A DNA stretch of 64,000 nt from Paulinella micropora (GCA_019918135.1 WBZZ01004012.1:61001-125000), one strand, 5' to 3'. Positions 1 to 11,841 are shown, counted from the stretch's first letter. Notes: generated by a model not told the origin, from the sequence alone. Numbers and translations: made by a program.

Positions 1-1
1 T

Positions 2-847
2 CTCGAACTCCTCATTCTCTTTCGCCTTCTTCTTCTCAGATATCACCAGCTTTTGAGCATGAGTGATAAAGGCCACCAATTCAGAAGCAGATCTGAGAAA
101 ATTATATTTCTCCACATATTGGTCAACACCTGCTTTGTTGGCGACCGGTGGTGCGTTACTAAGTGATTTAAGGACAGAGTGATCCTTGGTAGGAATCCAT
201 CTCTTCCATGCCTCCTTGTGCAGTAACGCACCCATCAACAGTCTGATCTTGGTCAGAACTCTGTCGGTCTTCTCTAACTCATCAATCACAGGATGAGTTT
301 CTCCTGCTGCCTTAATGCTTTTTTCCATCTCAACCTTCCACTCCTCCAATGCCTTTATTTCCATTGTAAAAAAATGAAATATGCCATTCGAGTTTTTCGA
401 ACCCAGATTAGTCTTCATTTTTGTTACATCGACTGCCTCCTGACCAGTCGCGAGGAATCTGGCCGTTGCTCTTGGGTTTGTGTACTGGAGGTAACCCGCA
501 CATCGTGGGCAGTATGTACGTTCCCAAATCAGGGTTTGAGTGTACACACCAAAGATAGCATCGAGTAATTCAAGGTGGGTGTGTGTGTCCCCAAACTTGA
601 TATGCTGTATCTTCTTTCTCTCTTCTGGATCAGAGACCAGTTTGCCGAGGAGCTGTGCTGTGTTTGATAATAGGATATAGACATCCTTTTTAGCACGAAT
701 TTTCTCTCTTCTTTGATCCTGAGGGATCCACACATAGGTGTCCTTCTCTAACCCCCATCTTGTTATCAAACTCTTCTTTAGTGAGGTTATAGTGGTCTTG
801 CACCCACTGTTGTTCCTCCACTGTGATCTCCTCTCTATCACTATGAA
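2..847 (-). CDS. gag-like open frame, partial, off left edge
   Basis: On the minus strand 282 codons are open without a stop from position 847 to the edge of the window, so the 3' end lies outside. The product is charged and helical, with one CPRC pair in the context ERTYCPRCAGY and a lysine-rich end (KLVISEKKKAKENEE). Coding sense seems to extend upstream to about 1130, where an acidic, Gly/Glu-rich stretch precedes it. No domain is recognised with certainty. The composition, the absence of introns and the retroelement neighbourhood suggest the gag region of an old, broken retroelement, but a host gene exon cannot be excluded. No start is chosen because none is convincing. Confidence 0.4.
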
Positions 848-949
848 TCAAGTCGATCATTTTTCGTCCTCCTCCTCCCGTGTAGGCAGGTGGTAAGGGA
901 TTACCATATGCTCCTCTTCCTCCCGTCTCTTCTTGTTCAAATCATCCTT

Positions 950-1085
950 CATCTTCGTCTCCTCCATATCTTCCTTCATCATCTCAGCCCTCTTCTACTC
1001 CTCCTCCTACTCCTTCATCTCCTCCTCCTCCTCCTCCTCCTTCATTCAGTTCTCTTCCTCCTCCTGCTTCTTCTTCTTCTCTTCT
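950..1085. repeat. (TCC)n/(TCT)n low-complexity tract
   Basis: An imperfect pyrimidine-rich trinucleotide tract. Leucine- and serine-rich frames on the plus strand are products of the repeat. On the minus strand it would encode the acidic Glu/Gly-rich run upstream of the gag-like frame. Confidence 0.7.
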
Positions 1086-1135
1086 TTGTTCTGCCTCCGA
1101 GAATTCACTCACTTCGGCGGTCTCTGTCGACATGA

Positions 1136-1947
1136 TGTCGCAGTAGTAATTAACAGGAGGACAGTGTCAGCTCCTATGTTTGGTTTTTGTTCGTTTGTGT
1201 TCTGTTCCTCCTTCAGTCGATTGACTAGTGAAGAGAGAAACTAATAGAGATGGTAGAGTGAGATTCCCTGCCCTCTATGAAACACTGTTTGTATGTTTGT
1301 TTTTGTTTGAGAAAAATAGTCTTTGAGACTTTCTCCGATTTCTTGTTCTCCTTACTCAGATTACTTTCTCCTCCTTCTTTTCTATATTGTATCTAGTATG
1401 AAGCACTTGGATCTACACACAGATAGTAATATAGAAGCTAGAAAAGCTCTCCTTGAGAAGTCGACAGTCGGTCAGATATGTTCTCAGACCTACGTTATAC
1501 CTTTAGAAAACGATCAGAGAGTTGCAAAAATACTCTGACGTATGTGTGAGATAATGTAGATAAATGCACAAACTAGAAGGGTAGAGTGTTGTGCTCCTGT
1601 CTCTATGATTGTTTGTGTTTTGTGTGTGTTCCTTCACTCTTCTGTCCACCTCCTTCTTCTTGGTCTCTGTGTGAGAACAGCAAGAACGACAGAGTTTGTA
1701 TCTGATGTCTCCTTTGAGCACACAGATATGGATTGGGCTAGAGGGTACGAGACACCTGCTTGAAACCAATCAAATTATTTGTTTTGTGAAAGAGTTATTA
1801 GGGAGCTGTGTTGGAGTATTTGTTTTCGTCTGACGTCCCCGTGTGAGACATGTACAGGTCAGTGAAAATTCACTCTGTTGCCTGTGTGGCAAAGCAGAAA
1901 GAAATCACCTAGTGATGTGGACTCCAAATGTAATGCCCCCAACGATA
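1136..1947. other. no recognisable gene
   Basis: About 800 bases without a convincing frame, RNA gene or repeat. It may be untranslated or terminal-repeat sequence of the element to its left, but no second copy is present in the window. Confidence 0.4.
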
Positions 1948-2163
1948 GCTAGTAAAAAGTCGGTAATACAACCAAACACAGTCCTCAAGAATGAGAATGA
2001 TGTCTCGTTATATTAGCTCAGTGAAGCCAAAAAGGAAAACGGCAACAGAACAGGAATAAAATGGCATCAGGTCCAATCCGGACAAATAATACTGAAAAGC
2101 AAGCTGGTGCACCTGTCACCAGGAAAAGTACTTTTTTACCGGCTATCCGGGGGTGATGCTACA
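1948..2163 (+). repeat. dispersed repeat family A, copy 1
   Basis: This stretch matches 41646-41876 in the same orientation along almost its whole length. Shared blocks include AAAAAGTCGGTAATACAACC, TGTCTCGTTATATTAGCTCA and TTTTTACCGGCTATCCGGGG. The last part also recurs at 49328-49386. In both long copies an ATG opens just after an AT-poor leader (2061 here). It abuts the DIRS-order element and could be part of its 5' end, or an independent repeat. Confidence 0.7.
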
Positions 2164-2232
2164 GGGATCATGCTTCCGACGGAAAGAAGGAATTGAAGAC
2201 TGGATGCTGCGTAAGTACTTGCGTATCGTTCA

Positions 2233-3831
2233 TTGCGGCCATGGAGATTGATTCTGAATCTTTATTCACGGTTTGGGAAAAACGCCGAAACGATTCGCGT
2301 CACCGGCAAGCTCAAGGACCTCAATCAAAAAGTTGGCGTCGTAACAATCAGAAACCTGGAAGAAAGTTGGGATGTAAAGATCCCGAAAGGTTTCTTACGC
2401 TGGGAGATTCCGGAAAAGTTATTCAAATTTATTGACCTGACCAGCAAAGTCGTTTGGGACTCCGTGACCGACGAACGGCCAGTTGCCGAGGATGGTGACC
2501 TTGAAGCGTTTACGAAGATTCCCCTGGCAAAGAACGTAATTAAGGAATCCTTCCTCAAGTCTGCCAACGACATCAAAAGTATCGCCAAAGACGGGAAGAA
2601 CAAGGGGAGAATTACGGCCATCGCTGCCCACCTCAGCAACTTGTACCCCTATAACTCGCTCCGTAAGTTGGCGGACGTCCATTTCTGTGAGACGGTCGAG
2701 GTCAAGAAGGGTCTCAACAAGAACTTGTTGGCGAAAGGCATGGCACAGCAGATCGTTGACGGGGACATTAAGTGGGGAAGACGTTGTACGAAACGAAACC
2801 GACTTAATCCCCGACGACGACAGTGACTTGGAAGAGAGCCAAAGAGAAGAGGAGGAAGAAGGAGATCGCGCAGCATCCAACAAACGAAGAAAGTTGAAAC
2901 ACGACGTAAAGAAAGGCAAGAAAGAAGAGGTAGACGCCGAACTGGAAGAAGCTCTTGCAGAACAGAAAAGACTCCAGCTTCTTCTGGCTGACGGTCGCAA
3001 GATTGGCGCGAGAGGAAAATCTGTGACGTTCAACGTTAACAATGAACTTGCCAAGCAAGTGCAAGAGGCCAACGCCATCCTACGCCAACGCTTGGAGAAC
3101 ACTGCAACAAACAAAGGTTTGTCTTGCAACGCATTGCTAGCTGCCATTGGATTGGAAAATACAAGCTCTAGAGAAGACAGAGCAAAGTTATTGAGTTTCA
3201 AGGAAGACGAGGAACAGAAAGTGTAAAACATGAAGTATTGAAGAAGTTCAAGAAAGGTATTGAACCAATACATACGAGTGAATTAGAAGGAGGGACAAAC
3301 CGGGTTTTATATGGAGAAGACAAAACGAGTGGCAAGGCTAAGGCCACTGCTGGGGGTTTGCTCAGCCTAATCAGCATCATGATCGGTTTGTACTCTGTGT
3401 GTTGGACGTCGCATGCAGCAGATATGTGGGAGCATTACAGGTTTGTAGAACTACTGTTGAGGAAATATACTATTGCTTCTGTTGCTGCATGGCACTGGGC
3501 TGTGAGGAGCTTGTCTAAGTTGGGAGAGTGGCACAAAGGCACTTTGTTTTTTGAACTCTGCCACGTACATCTCGTACCACTTTCTAACGCCTATGTTGAT
3601 GTGTCAGGCCGGGGGGGAAACCAATCGTGGTCGTCCTCCCATGGTAACAACAACAGTACCAGTCAGTCGACACCTGGTGGTCGTCGAGGGAAACTGATCA
3701 ACAAGGCGTGTTGGGCTTGGGCAGAGGGCGATGTATGCAGCTATGGCGAAAATTGTCGGTTTCGTCATTCGTGCCCAGCCTGCCCAGGCAAGAAGGACCA
3801 CCGTAAAAGACACCTGCCCCAATTCTACTAG
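2233..3831 (+). pseudogene. YR-retroelement gag region with CCCH finger
   Basis: The region encodes a basic, helical N-terminal part, a charged Glu/Arg/Lys-rich middle that is probably coiled coil, and a C-terminal zinc module. The zinc module is a CX8CX5CX3H finger (around CWAWAEGDVC) followed at once by a CPAC pair near 3711-3800. A CCCH finger followed by a short Cys/His cluster is usual in gag proteins of DIRS and Ngaro elements, where it is thought to bind RNA. The region is not in one frame and is best read as a broken gag. The zinc module lies just upstream of and partly inside the duplicated segment, so a second partial copy of the sequence is found near 6150. Confidence 0.65.
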
Positions 3832-4511
3832 TACCAAGTGGGACTTCAAGAAGCCTAAGCAAGGATGAAGAGGCCCTGAGGGTAAAGGCTTTGGGTCGGA
3901 AGTGCCTTCGACCCTCAAGGTGTGCTCGACTTCGTCAAATTCCAATGCCGTGGTTGTGGGGAGTGGGGAAGTGGTGTGGGACCCTGGTGAGGGTGTTGCA
4001 TGCCCTGCTGAAGTTGAACAAAAAGACAAAACGCCTTCCAGCACGCTTCAACGCAACAAGAAACACCGTTCACCGCAGTATGTGAGTGGGGTGGCTTCCA
4101 CATCTTTTTTGTTGGTGGTGCCATCCCGCACCAGAACTTCTCTTTTTCCGGTTTTTTCCGGTTTTTCCGCCACCAGCGGTCGTTCTCCACAACCAAAGGA
4201 CGGTCAACCAAACTTGCTTGGCCATTCTGTACCCCCAGGTTGTCTGCTGCTTTCCTCACCTCGTTCTCCCCCCCTTGTTCGTCCCTCATCTCGCAACACC
4301 CCCTTTTCGTCGTCTGTAGGTAGTGCCACTATGTCATCTCCGAGTAAGAGTGGCCTACCTAACATGTTTGTCAGCTCCGATGTACGGAGGGTTCCCCTTC
4401 TCTCTTCCCCCTCTTTCTACTACTGTTTCAACTCTTTCTTCTCCTCTTCTACCCTCACCTGTTCGTTTTGTCTCAACTGTGACTTATCCTTTTGCCTTGT
4501 CAGTCACTACT

Positions 4512-4760
4512 ACTACTACTACTACTGCTACTACTACTTCTTCTTCCTCTTCTTCTTCTCCTTCTTCCTCTTCCTCTTCTTCTTCTTCTTCTTCTTCTCC
4601 TTTTTCTTCTTCTCCTTCTTATTCTTCTTCTTTTTCTTCTTTCTCTTCTTCTTGATCTTCTTCTTCCTCCTCTTCTTCTTCTTCTTCTTCCTCTTTCTCC
4701 TTTTCTACTTCTTCCTATTCCCTTTCTTCTTCTTCTTCTTCTTCGTCTGCTGTTGCACCG
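4512..4760 (+). repeat. (TCT)n microsatellite, copy 1
   Basis: Imperfect TCT/TTC repeats that read as polyserine, polyleucine or polyphenylalanine depending on the frame. If translated in the retroelement frame it would be a serine-rich linker. Confidence 0.9.
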
Positions 4761-5141
4761 TCAGTTATTAATTGTTTTTCACCTATTGTCGCACCATCGG
4801 TTGTTAATGCTCTTTCTTCTACTTTCCATGCTTCCCCTCTTGCTACTGTTACTCCTTCTACGGTTACTCCGTCTTCTACTGTTGTTTCTTCGCCTTCATT
4901 TTATACTGTTGCCACTCCTTCTTCTACTACTACTCCTCCCACTTCGTTTGTTCCCTTTGCCTTCGTAAGTAAGCAGCGAGATGGCGGTGCCACTCAAGCT
5001 GGTGTACCTTTCTCTCCTTCTTCTTCCTCTTCTCTTTCTTTTGCTTCCTCTCCTCCTTCTTCTTTCTCCTCTCCTCTTTCTGTTACCCCTCCTTTCGTCA
5101 GTCTTCACCCTTCATCCAAGTCTCAGGCCGACTTTGTCCCT

Positions 5142-6150
5142 TTGCCCAGGTGGGTTTGGGAAGTGGCCAGACAGGAGGCGGAAGAAGAGATGGGTGCTTG
5201 GGTTCACTCAACACCATCTCAGGTCAGAGCTAGCGGCGCAGTTGAGAAGTCGTTCTCATGCTTGCCCGTAGCTAGTCAGAACTTTCCAAATTGGAGTCTG
5301 CCATTGCTGTCTCTCCCCTCTTTGTTGTCCAAAGTGGAAGGGGGCAGTGTGTGGTGGCACGACTTTCCCTTTTGGTCGTTTTTCTCCCCCTTTTCATCCA
5401 ATGCATCTCTGTCTTCACTGATCGATAGATTGCGCTCCGCGCACGTGGTTGCGCTCGTGGGATACGAAGGCAAGGTGGAGGCCCAGTGCTTTGAGCCTTG
5501 GACCACGCACGTGTGGTTCGAGAGAACTTCGGACCCAGGTCGACGCTGGGGAGGAATAGCTCTTGTTGACTTTCGTTTCGAGAGGGGGAGGGGACACTCG
5601 GTGTGCTTCTTTGGGTTGGAAGAGAACGAGCCCAGGTTCGCGCTGAGTGAAAGACTTGTACTGCCGCCCTGCAAGGGAAAGATCAAACCGTACAACACGG
5701 TTTTCAACGTAGAAGAGATCCTCAGCGACGCAAACCAGTGCTTGCCGCCTGATGAGGTGACATGGTTGAAAGGCTTCCTCACTGGCACGCAAACGTTCTA
5801 CAGGGGCACGGGAGAGTTCCTCCGCGACTATTCCATAGTTGACCGATTATCGCCCGAGGACAAGCGGAAGCTCTATGAAGACGTCTTGAGCTGCGTGAAC
5901 AAAGGTTACATGGTGGGACCGTTCGTTAGACCACCATTCCCCAACGATGATGGGAAGAACCAAGCGATTGTTTCGCGGCAATATGCTATACCCAAGGACA
6001 AGTGGCACCCGGAGGACGGTAAGAAGAGACTTATCAATGACTTGTCGTACCCTCGTCACCTTTCATTTAATCAGCTATGCCCCCGAACGGACGATGGGGT
6101 GGAGTATTATTCGCACGACGGACAAATAGCTAGGATCGTTGAGGCGGGTA
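5142..6150 (+). other. conserved region before the reverse transcriptase, copy 1
   Basis: A stretch of real coding character follows the (TCT)n linker: a tryptophan-rich segment (NFPNWSLPLLSLPSLL), then the block LVLPPCKGKIKPYNTVFN, then ending in PKDKWHPEDGKKRLINDLSY. The last block resembles the finger region that opens retroelement reverse transcriptases (basic KRLINDLS before motif A). It therefore belongs to the N-terminal part of the polymerase polyprotein. The same region recurs in the second tandem copy at 7614-8624. Confidence 0.6.
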
Positions 6151-8624
6151 TGGCGAAAATTGTCGGTTTCGTCATTCGTGCCCAGCCTGCCCAGGCAAGA
6201 AGGACCACCGTAAAAGACACCTGCCCCAATTCTACTAGTACCAAGTGGGACTTCAAGAAGCCTAAGCAAGGATGAAGAGGCCCTGAGGGTAAAGGCTTTG
6301 GGTCGGAAGTGCCTTCGACCCTCAAGGTGTGCTCGACTTCGTCAAATTCCAATGCCGTGGTTGTGGGGAGTGGGGAAGTGGTGTGGGACCCTGGTGAGGG
6401 TGTTGCATGCCCTGCTGAAGTTGAACAAAAAGACAAAACGCCTTCCAGCACGCTTCAACGCAACAAGAAACACCGTTCACCGCAGTATGTGAGTGGGGTG
6501 GCTTCCACATCTTTTTTGTTGGTGGTGCCATCCCGCACCAGAACTTCTCTTTTTCCGGTTTTTTCCGGTTTTTCCGCCACCAGCGGTCGTTCTCCACAAC
6601 CAAAGGACGGTCAACCAAACTTGCTTGGCCATTCTGTACCCCCAGGTTGTCTGCTGCTTTCCTCACCTCGTTCTCCCCCCCTTGTTCGTCCCTCATCTCG
6701 CAACACCCCCTTTTCGTCGTCTGTAGGTAGTGCCACTATGTCATCTCCGAGTAAGAGTGGCCTACCTAACATGTTTGTCAGCTCCGATGTACGGAGGGTT
6801 CCCCTTCTCTCTTCCCCCTCTTTCTACTACTGTTTCAACTCTTTCTTCTCCTCTTCTACCCTCACCTGTTCGTTTTGTCTCAACTGTGACTTATCCTTTT
6901 GCCTTGTCGTCACTACTACTACTACTACTACTGCTACTACTTCTTCTTCTTCCTCTTCTTCTTCTCCTTCTTCCTCTTCCTCTTCTTCTTCCTCTTCTTC
7001 TTCTCCTTCTTCCTCTTCCTCTTCCTCTTCTTCTTCTTCTTCTTCTTCTTCTTCTCCTTTTTCTTCTTCTCCTTCTTCTTCTTATTCTTCTTTTTCTTCT
7101 TTCTCTTCTTCTTGATCTTCTTCTTCCTCCTCTTCTTCTTCTTCTTCTTCCTCTTTCTCCTTTTCTACTTCTTCCTCTTCCCTTTCTTCTTCTTCTTCTT
7201 CGTCTGCTGTTGCACCGTCAGTTGTTAATTGTTTTTCATCTATTGTCGCACCATCGGTTGTTAATGCTCTTTCTTCTACTTTCCATGCTTCCCCTCTTGC
7301 TACTGTTACTCCTTCTACTGTTACTCCTGTTGCTACTGTTACTCCGTCTTCTACTGTTGTTTCTTCGCCTTCATTTTATACTGTTGCCACTCCTTCTTCT
7401 ACTACTACTCCTCCCACTTCGTTTGTTCCCTTTGCCTTCGTAAGTAAGCAGCGAGATGGCGGTGCCACTCAAGCTGGTGTACCTTTCTCTCCTTCTTCCT
7501 CTTCTCTTTCTTTTGCTCCCTCTCCTCCTTCTTCTCTCTCCTCTCCTCTTTCTGTTACCCCTCCTTTCGTCAGTCTTCACCCTTCATCCAAGTCTCAGGC
7601 CGACTTTGTCCCTTTGCCCAGGTGGGTTTGGGAAGTGGCCAGACAGGAGGCGGAAGAAGAGATGGGTGCTTGGGTTCACTCAACACCATCTCAGGTCAGA
7701 GCTAGCGGCGCAGTTGAGAAGTCGTTCTCATGCTTGCCCGTAGCTAGTCAGAACTTTCCAAATTGGAGTCTGCCATTGCTGTCTCTCCCCTCTTTGTTGT
7801 CCAAAGTGGAAGGGGGCAGTGTGTGGTGGCACGACTTTCCCTTTTGGTCGTTTTTCTCCCCCTTTTCATCCAATGCATCTCTGTCTTCACTGATCGATAG
7901 ATTGCGCTCCGCGCACGTGGTTGCGCTCGTGGGATACGAAGGCAAGGTGGAGGCCCAGTGCTTTGAGCCTTGGACCACGCACGTGTGGTTCGAGAGAACT
8001 TCGGACCCAGGTCGACGCTGGAGGAATAGCTCTTGTTGACTTTCGTTTCGAGAGGGGGAGGGGACAGTCGGTGTGCTTCTTTGGGTTGGAAGAGAACGAG
8101 CCCAGGTTCGCGCTGAGTGAAAGACTTGTACTGCCGCCCTGCAAGGGAAAGATCAAACCGTACAACACGGTTTTCAACGTAGAAGAGATCCTCAGCGACG
8201 CAAACCAGTGCTTGCCGCCTGATGAGGTGACATGGTTGAAAGGCTTCCTCACTGGCACGCAAACGTTCTACAGGGGCACGGGAGAGTTCCTCCGCGACTA
8301 TTCCATAGTTGACCGATTATCGCCCGAGGACAAGCGGAAGCTCTATGAAGACGTCTTGAGCTGCGTGAACAAAGGTTACATGGTGGGACCGTTCGTTAGA
8401 CCACCATTCCCCAACGATGATGAGAAGAACCAAGCGATTGTTTCGCGGCAATATGCTATACCCAAGGACAAGTGGCACCCGGAGGACGGGAAGAAGAGAC
8501 TTATCAATGACTCGTCGTACCCTCGTCACCTTTCATTTAATCAGCTATGCCCCCGAACGGACGATGGGGTGGAGTATTATTCGCACGACGGACAAATATA
8601 GCTAGGATCGTTGAGGCGGGACCA
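6151..8624 (+). repeat. internal tandem duplication, copy 2
   Basis: About 2474 bp. It is the second copy of the segment at 3743-6150, longer mainly through microsatellite expansion. After it the sequence continues into the reverse transcriptase. Confidence 0.9.
6911..7205 (+). repeat. (TCT)n microsatellite, copy 2
   Basis: The same tract in the second tandem copy, expanded relative to the first. Confidence 0.9.
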
Positions 8625-9908
8625 GGTTGCGTCGCGCTTATTGCCGACATCAAGGACATCTACAGACAGATCCCGCTGGATCCTTCAGTATTTTGGCAAC
8701 ACGTGGTGGCAGTCAGCAATCCGGAGACCGGCAAAACCGAGTACTACGTTCAAGTCTGCCCGGGTTTCGGCGATGTGCCAGCTGCAGATCAGTGGAATAG
8801 GTTCTCTCGAGCTTTGGAAGTCATCTACCTTTACCGGACGATCCCCATGAAGCTCTACGTCGACAACTCCGACATCATCGCCAAGAACTGGGAACGTGCT
8901 TTCGCTTTGCTCAAGAAGTTCAAGGCTCTATCGAAGCGCTTCGGCATCCCGTGGCACAAGGAGGAAGTGAGCCAGTCCTTCCGCGCGTTGGGCTGGTACA
9001 AGGACACCCGGGTGGGACACTGGTACGTCGAGTTACCGCACGACAAGAGGGACATCGTGATCGCCGGCCTGAACCGCCTTGCTACCAGCTCTCTTTTCAA
9101 ACTCAAGACGCTCGAGAGGCTCCTCGGCCTGATGTCCTACGTGGCTCAAATGTTGTTCTACGCACGTCCTGCCGTGGGCCAGCTTCGCCAGCAGTACAAC
9201 AGCTATGTCAAGGCCGAGGCCAAGACAGCACGAGTATGTGCACGGACGTCGGCAGCGGCAAGGTGGTCCCGTGATGTGCTAGTGGAGGCTAACTTCCGGC
9301 TACCCATTTCAGACTTCCTGCGAATCGGGCACTTCGACGAAGAAAAGATGGTGTGGATAGGAGATAGCAGGAAGTGCACTATATGGACCGATGCGAACCT
9401 CTCACAAGTGGGAGAGACGCAGGTGGGGGGAAAGGGGGCGCTCATCGCGACCCCGGATCGGTCCAGGGGGCTGTACATCTCTGAAGGTTGGACAGATGAG
9501 GAGTTGGTCCTGCTGAGATCGGACAAGAACGTGCCCTCTTCCCCACAGCGTGAGGTCTACTGTGCCTTCTTGGCTGCATCGAGAGTGGCCGCAGTCCTTG
9601 GCTTCCGGAAAATCCACGTCGTGACGGATTGTAAGGCGGCGGCGGGCTTTGTAAACTCGTGTTACTCTGCTCAGCCGCACGTGCAAAGGCTCTTAGAAGT
9701 GTGGGCCACAAAGCTAGTCCGGGCAGGCATTGCGCTGACGGCTTCTCACGTTCAACGAGAGCGCATCGCTGTTGTGGATTGCTTGGCCCGTGCGCAGGCA
9801 GATCGAGCGCAAAGCTTGTGGCGAGAGATGAACCTGTCCACGCTTTCTTCAACGCGTCTGCGGCCGCTACGGAAGTCCCCTGGCTTATCGACTCCGCAGT
9901 TGAATTAA
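8547..9908 (+). CDS. reverse transcriptase / RNase H of the YR retroelement
   Basis: A 453-codon frame. The N-terminal part is a reverse transcriptase palm: motif A in ADIKDIYRQIPLD, a GFGDVPAADQWNRF block, and the LYVDNSD segment where motif C lies. A thumb-like region follows (LKTLERLLGLMSYVAQMLF). The C-terminal third is RNase H-like: TIWTDANLS, then the Glu-bearing QREVYCAFLAA, then HVVTDCKAAAGFV. RT and RNase H in this form, followed by a tyrosine recombinase, are typical of DIRS-order elements. The first codons lie in the end of the tandem duplication. The frame ends just before the recombinase region. Confidence 0.85.
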   Translation: MPPNGRWGGVLFARRTNIARIVEAGPGCVALIADIKDIYRQIPLDPSVFWQHVVAVSNPETGKTEYYVQVCPGFGDVPAADQWNRFSRALEVIYLYRTIPMKLYVDNSDIIAKNWERAFALLKKFKALSKRFGIPWHKEEVSQSFRALGWYKDTRVGHWYVELPHDKRDIVIAGLNRLATSSLFKLKTLERLLGLMSYVAQMLFYARPAVGQLRQQYNSYVKAEAKTARVCARTSAAARWSRDVLVEANFRLPISDFLRIGHFDEEKMVWIGDSRKCTIWTDANLSQVGETQVGGKGALIATPDRSRGLYISEGWTDEELVLLRSDKNVPSSPQREVYCAFLAASRVAAVLGFRKIHVVTDCKAAAGFVNSCYSAQPHVQRLLEVWATKLVRAGIALTASHVQRERIAVVDCLARAQADRAQSLWREMNLSTLSSTRLRPLRKSPGLSTPQLN

Positions 9909-9935
9909 TGGCCCAGTCGCTCTCAGCTGGTACTA

Positions 9936-10893
9936 GTGCGACGTATGGTTCTGCCATCCACAAACTTCAAGAGTTTGGGGAGTCCTACGCTACGGAACGC
10001 TGGATACCCCAATGGTGGAGGCCGGACCCAGTTTTCATCGTGCTCTTTCTGGTTTGGCTGTCCCGCTTCTTCGCCGTCTACCGTCAAAGTATATATGTAT
10101 GCCATCCGGGACTTCTGTCTCCGGTTGGGAATGGATGATCCAACCGACAACCACTACGTCGAGATGGTGTGGAAAGGTATTAAACGCAGTACGCGCACAA
10201 AGTTGTACAACCGTCTGACAGTTGAGTTTTGGATGCTCCTCGCCGTGGCGTCCTTCGTGTTCGGACAACGTTCTAACAGAGACATCCCCCAAGTCTACAC
10301 GCCATTTATGGATAACCGTGGCAACCGTTGCAGTCTGGGGCTTCTTTGGTCTGTTCCGGGTTGGCGAGTTAGTAGCCTCTGGCTCCCTTGCCACCTGTCG
10401 TTTCCTTGTTAATTCTTCTGTAAGGACCGTCTACAGCGACGGCCTCAATCTAATTATGGTTCGGCTCGACGGCGCCAAGCAGAATCCCTTCCGGCGAGGC
10501 TGTGACATGGGGCTCGGAGAGCAAGACAACCCGCTTATTTGTCCACACCAATGGAAGGAACTGTACTGCAAAAGCCGCGATTGCTTCAAGCTCCCATCAG
10601 CCGGTCTGCAGCCGTTCTTCCGCCTCGCTGACAACTCCCCAGTCAGCCGCTCCACATTCGTCGACACAATGCGCTTCCTGCTCAAGAAGGCCCGTGTTCC
10701 TACAGCAGCTCGCTTCAACGGGATTTCGCTACGCCGCGGGGGTGCTGCTCGTCTCTTCGCCTGCGGTGCCTCCGACACTGCAATCATGCGAGCGGGCAGG
10801 TGGTCATCCAACTGTTTCAGGCTCTACGTGGGCGCCAACATGACAGAACTAGTTATAGAACAAAAAGCCATGGGGGGGTCAGAGAAGCTCTAG
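9936..10893 (+). pseudogene. tyrosine recombinase region of the YR retroelement
   Basis: The C-terminal 223 codons (10222-10893) carry the signature of a phage-integrase-type recombinase: ISLRRGGAARLFACGA with the catalytic arginine, then GRWSSNCFRLYV with the tyrosine. A helical N-terminal part (SAGTSATYGSAIHKLQEFGE) upstream fits the SAM-like core-binding domain. In this group the recombinase inserts a circular DNA intermediate instead of a DDE integrase. The region as a whole is not in one frame and is treated as broken. It ends with an AIGG-type basic tail before non-coding DNA. Confidence 0.75.
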
Positions 10894-11090
10894 GCTCAGG
10901 CTCCGGTGGGGGTGGTTAGTCTGAGTTACTTTCACGCTCGCTCTTTGTCAGTGTGACCGGACCATCTAGTCTTGGACGGATCCGGCCGCAGTGTTCCACT
11001 TGCCTTGTCGTATGTTGAGCGAGCTTGAAAGAGCGCTTGAGCCGAGACCTCTATTCTTTTTCCCCATTGATTCCGACCAGATCGGATCGT
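10894..11090. other. 3' non-coding end of the YR retroelement
   Basis: About 200 bp with self-complementary pieces around TCACGCTCGCTCTTT and AAAGAGCGCTTGAGC. This is compatible with the end structures of YR elements, but no matching 5' sequence was identified. Minus-strand integrase sequence of the next element begins at about 11091. Confidence 0.4.
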
Positions 11091-11841
11091 CTAGGCTTCC
11101 ATTAAAGCTCTGTTCTTTGTTCTGTGTTTCTCAGTAAGGGAAAAGTAATCAAGGATTAAAGTAAATTTTAACCCACTCCTGATATTCTTGGTCACAGGTA
11201 ATAAATTTGACTTTCCGGTTTGTATGTCTTTCAAAGAAAGCAACGGCCTTAATAAAACACGGAAAAAATTCATTCTTATGACGTAAATAATAGTCGAGCT
11301 CGAAATTATAAGCGAGACATTTGACAGTGAATTTGTATCGCTTACCATCCCATGATATCGTATTCCACCATCCTTGCGTGTCCATTGAAATGTGAACCCC
11401 GGAATGACGTTCAACAATGTGATGGCTTTTGTGGAAATGAGGTGCTTTCTTTATCTTTTCCTTAACAGTATTCGCACTTCATAATCCTTTCTCGCCATCC
11501 TATCCCTACTATCTTTACCCCATATAGTGAGCCATTCTTTCCATAACCTTTACCCCTCTATGCTTACACATTCGGTGGAAGACGGTGGCGTGTATATGCT
11601 CACTATGTGTGGGTCGGACAACAGGATTCAATGCTTTTGACATTCGGCAACCAACATCATGTTCTTGAGTTCGTGAGGTGTGCGGACATACATCATTTGG
11701 CATGACCAAGCAACAAGCCAAACTCTGTGAAAAATTCTCACCCTTCTCCGTATTTGTCAGTTTCGCAACACAACGTGACATATGATTTACTGTCGCTACA
11801 TCCATCACATAAACATGAGATATCATTGCAACATACATCAT
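11091..11841 (-). pseudogene. Copia-like integrase remnant
   Basis: The upstream part holds an HHCC-like set (HSEHIHATVFHRMCKHRGVK). The downstream part resembles the catalytic core: ISMDTQGWWNTISWDGKRY with the first Asp and FITCDQEYQEW with the second. In Copia elements this enzyme joins the cDNA to the chromosome. The region is broken and lacks continuity with any polymerase. Confidence 0.55.

Larger units (their letters stand above)
3743..6150 (+). repeat. internal tandem duplication, copy 1
   Basis: 2408 bp, followed directly by a second copy. The block beginning TATGGCGAAAATTGTCGGTT at 3743 recurs at 6150-6151. Differences are few and concentrate in the (TCT)n microsatellite. It covers the end of gag, the serine-rich linker and the region before the reverse transcriptase. 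Confidence 0.9.
2190..10930 (+). mobile_element. DIRS-order tyrosine-recombinase retroelement (fossil)
   Basis: Parts in order: a gag with a CCCH zinc finger, a serine-rich linker carrying (TCT)n, a reverse transcriptase with RNase H, and a tyrosine recombinase. This order and the recombinase place it among the YR retroelements (DIRS/Ngaro/PAT group) rather than among LTR elements with DDE integrases. No methyltransferase or SGNH hydrolase domain was seen. A 2.4 kb internal segment is present twice in tandem. The element is broken in several places. The two internal copies are almost identical, so that duplication is recent or an assembly effect. Terminal repeats could not be set with confidence. 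Confidence 0.8.

Noticed and set aside
4086-7443. Long leucine-, serine- and phenylalanine-rich frames that look like secreted or membrane proteins
   Set aside because: They are translations of (TCT)n microsatellite in several frames and occur identically in both tandem copies.
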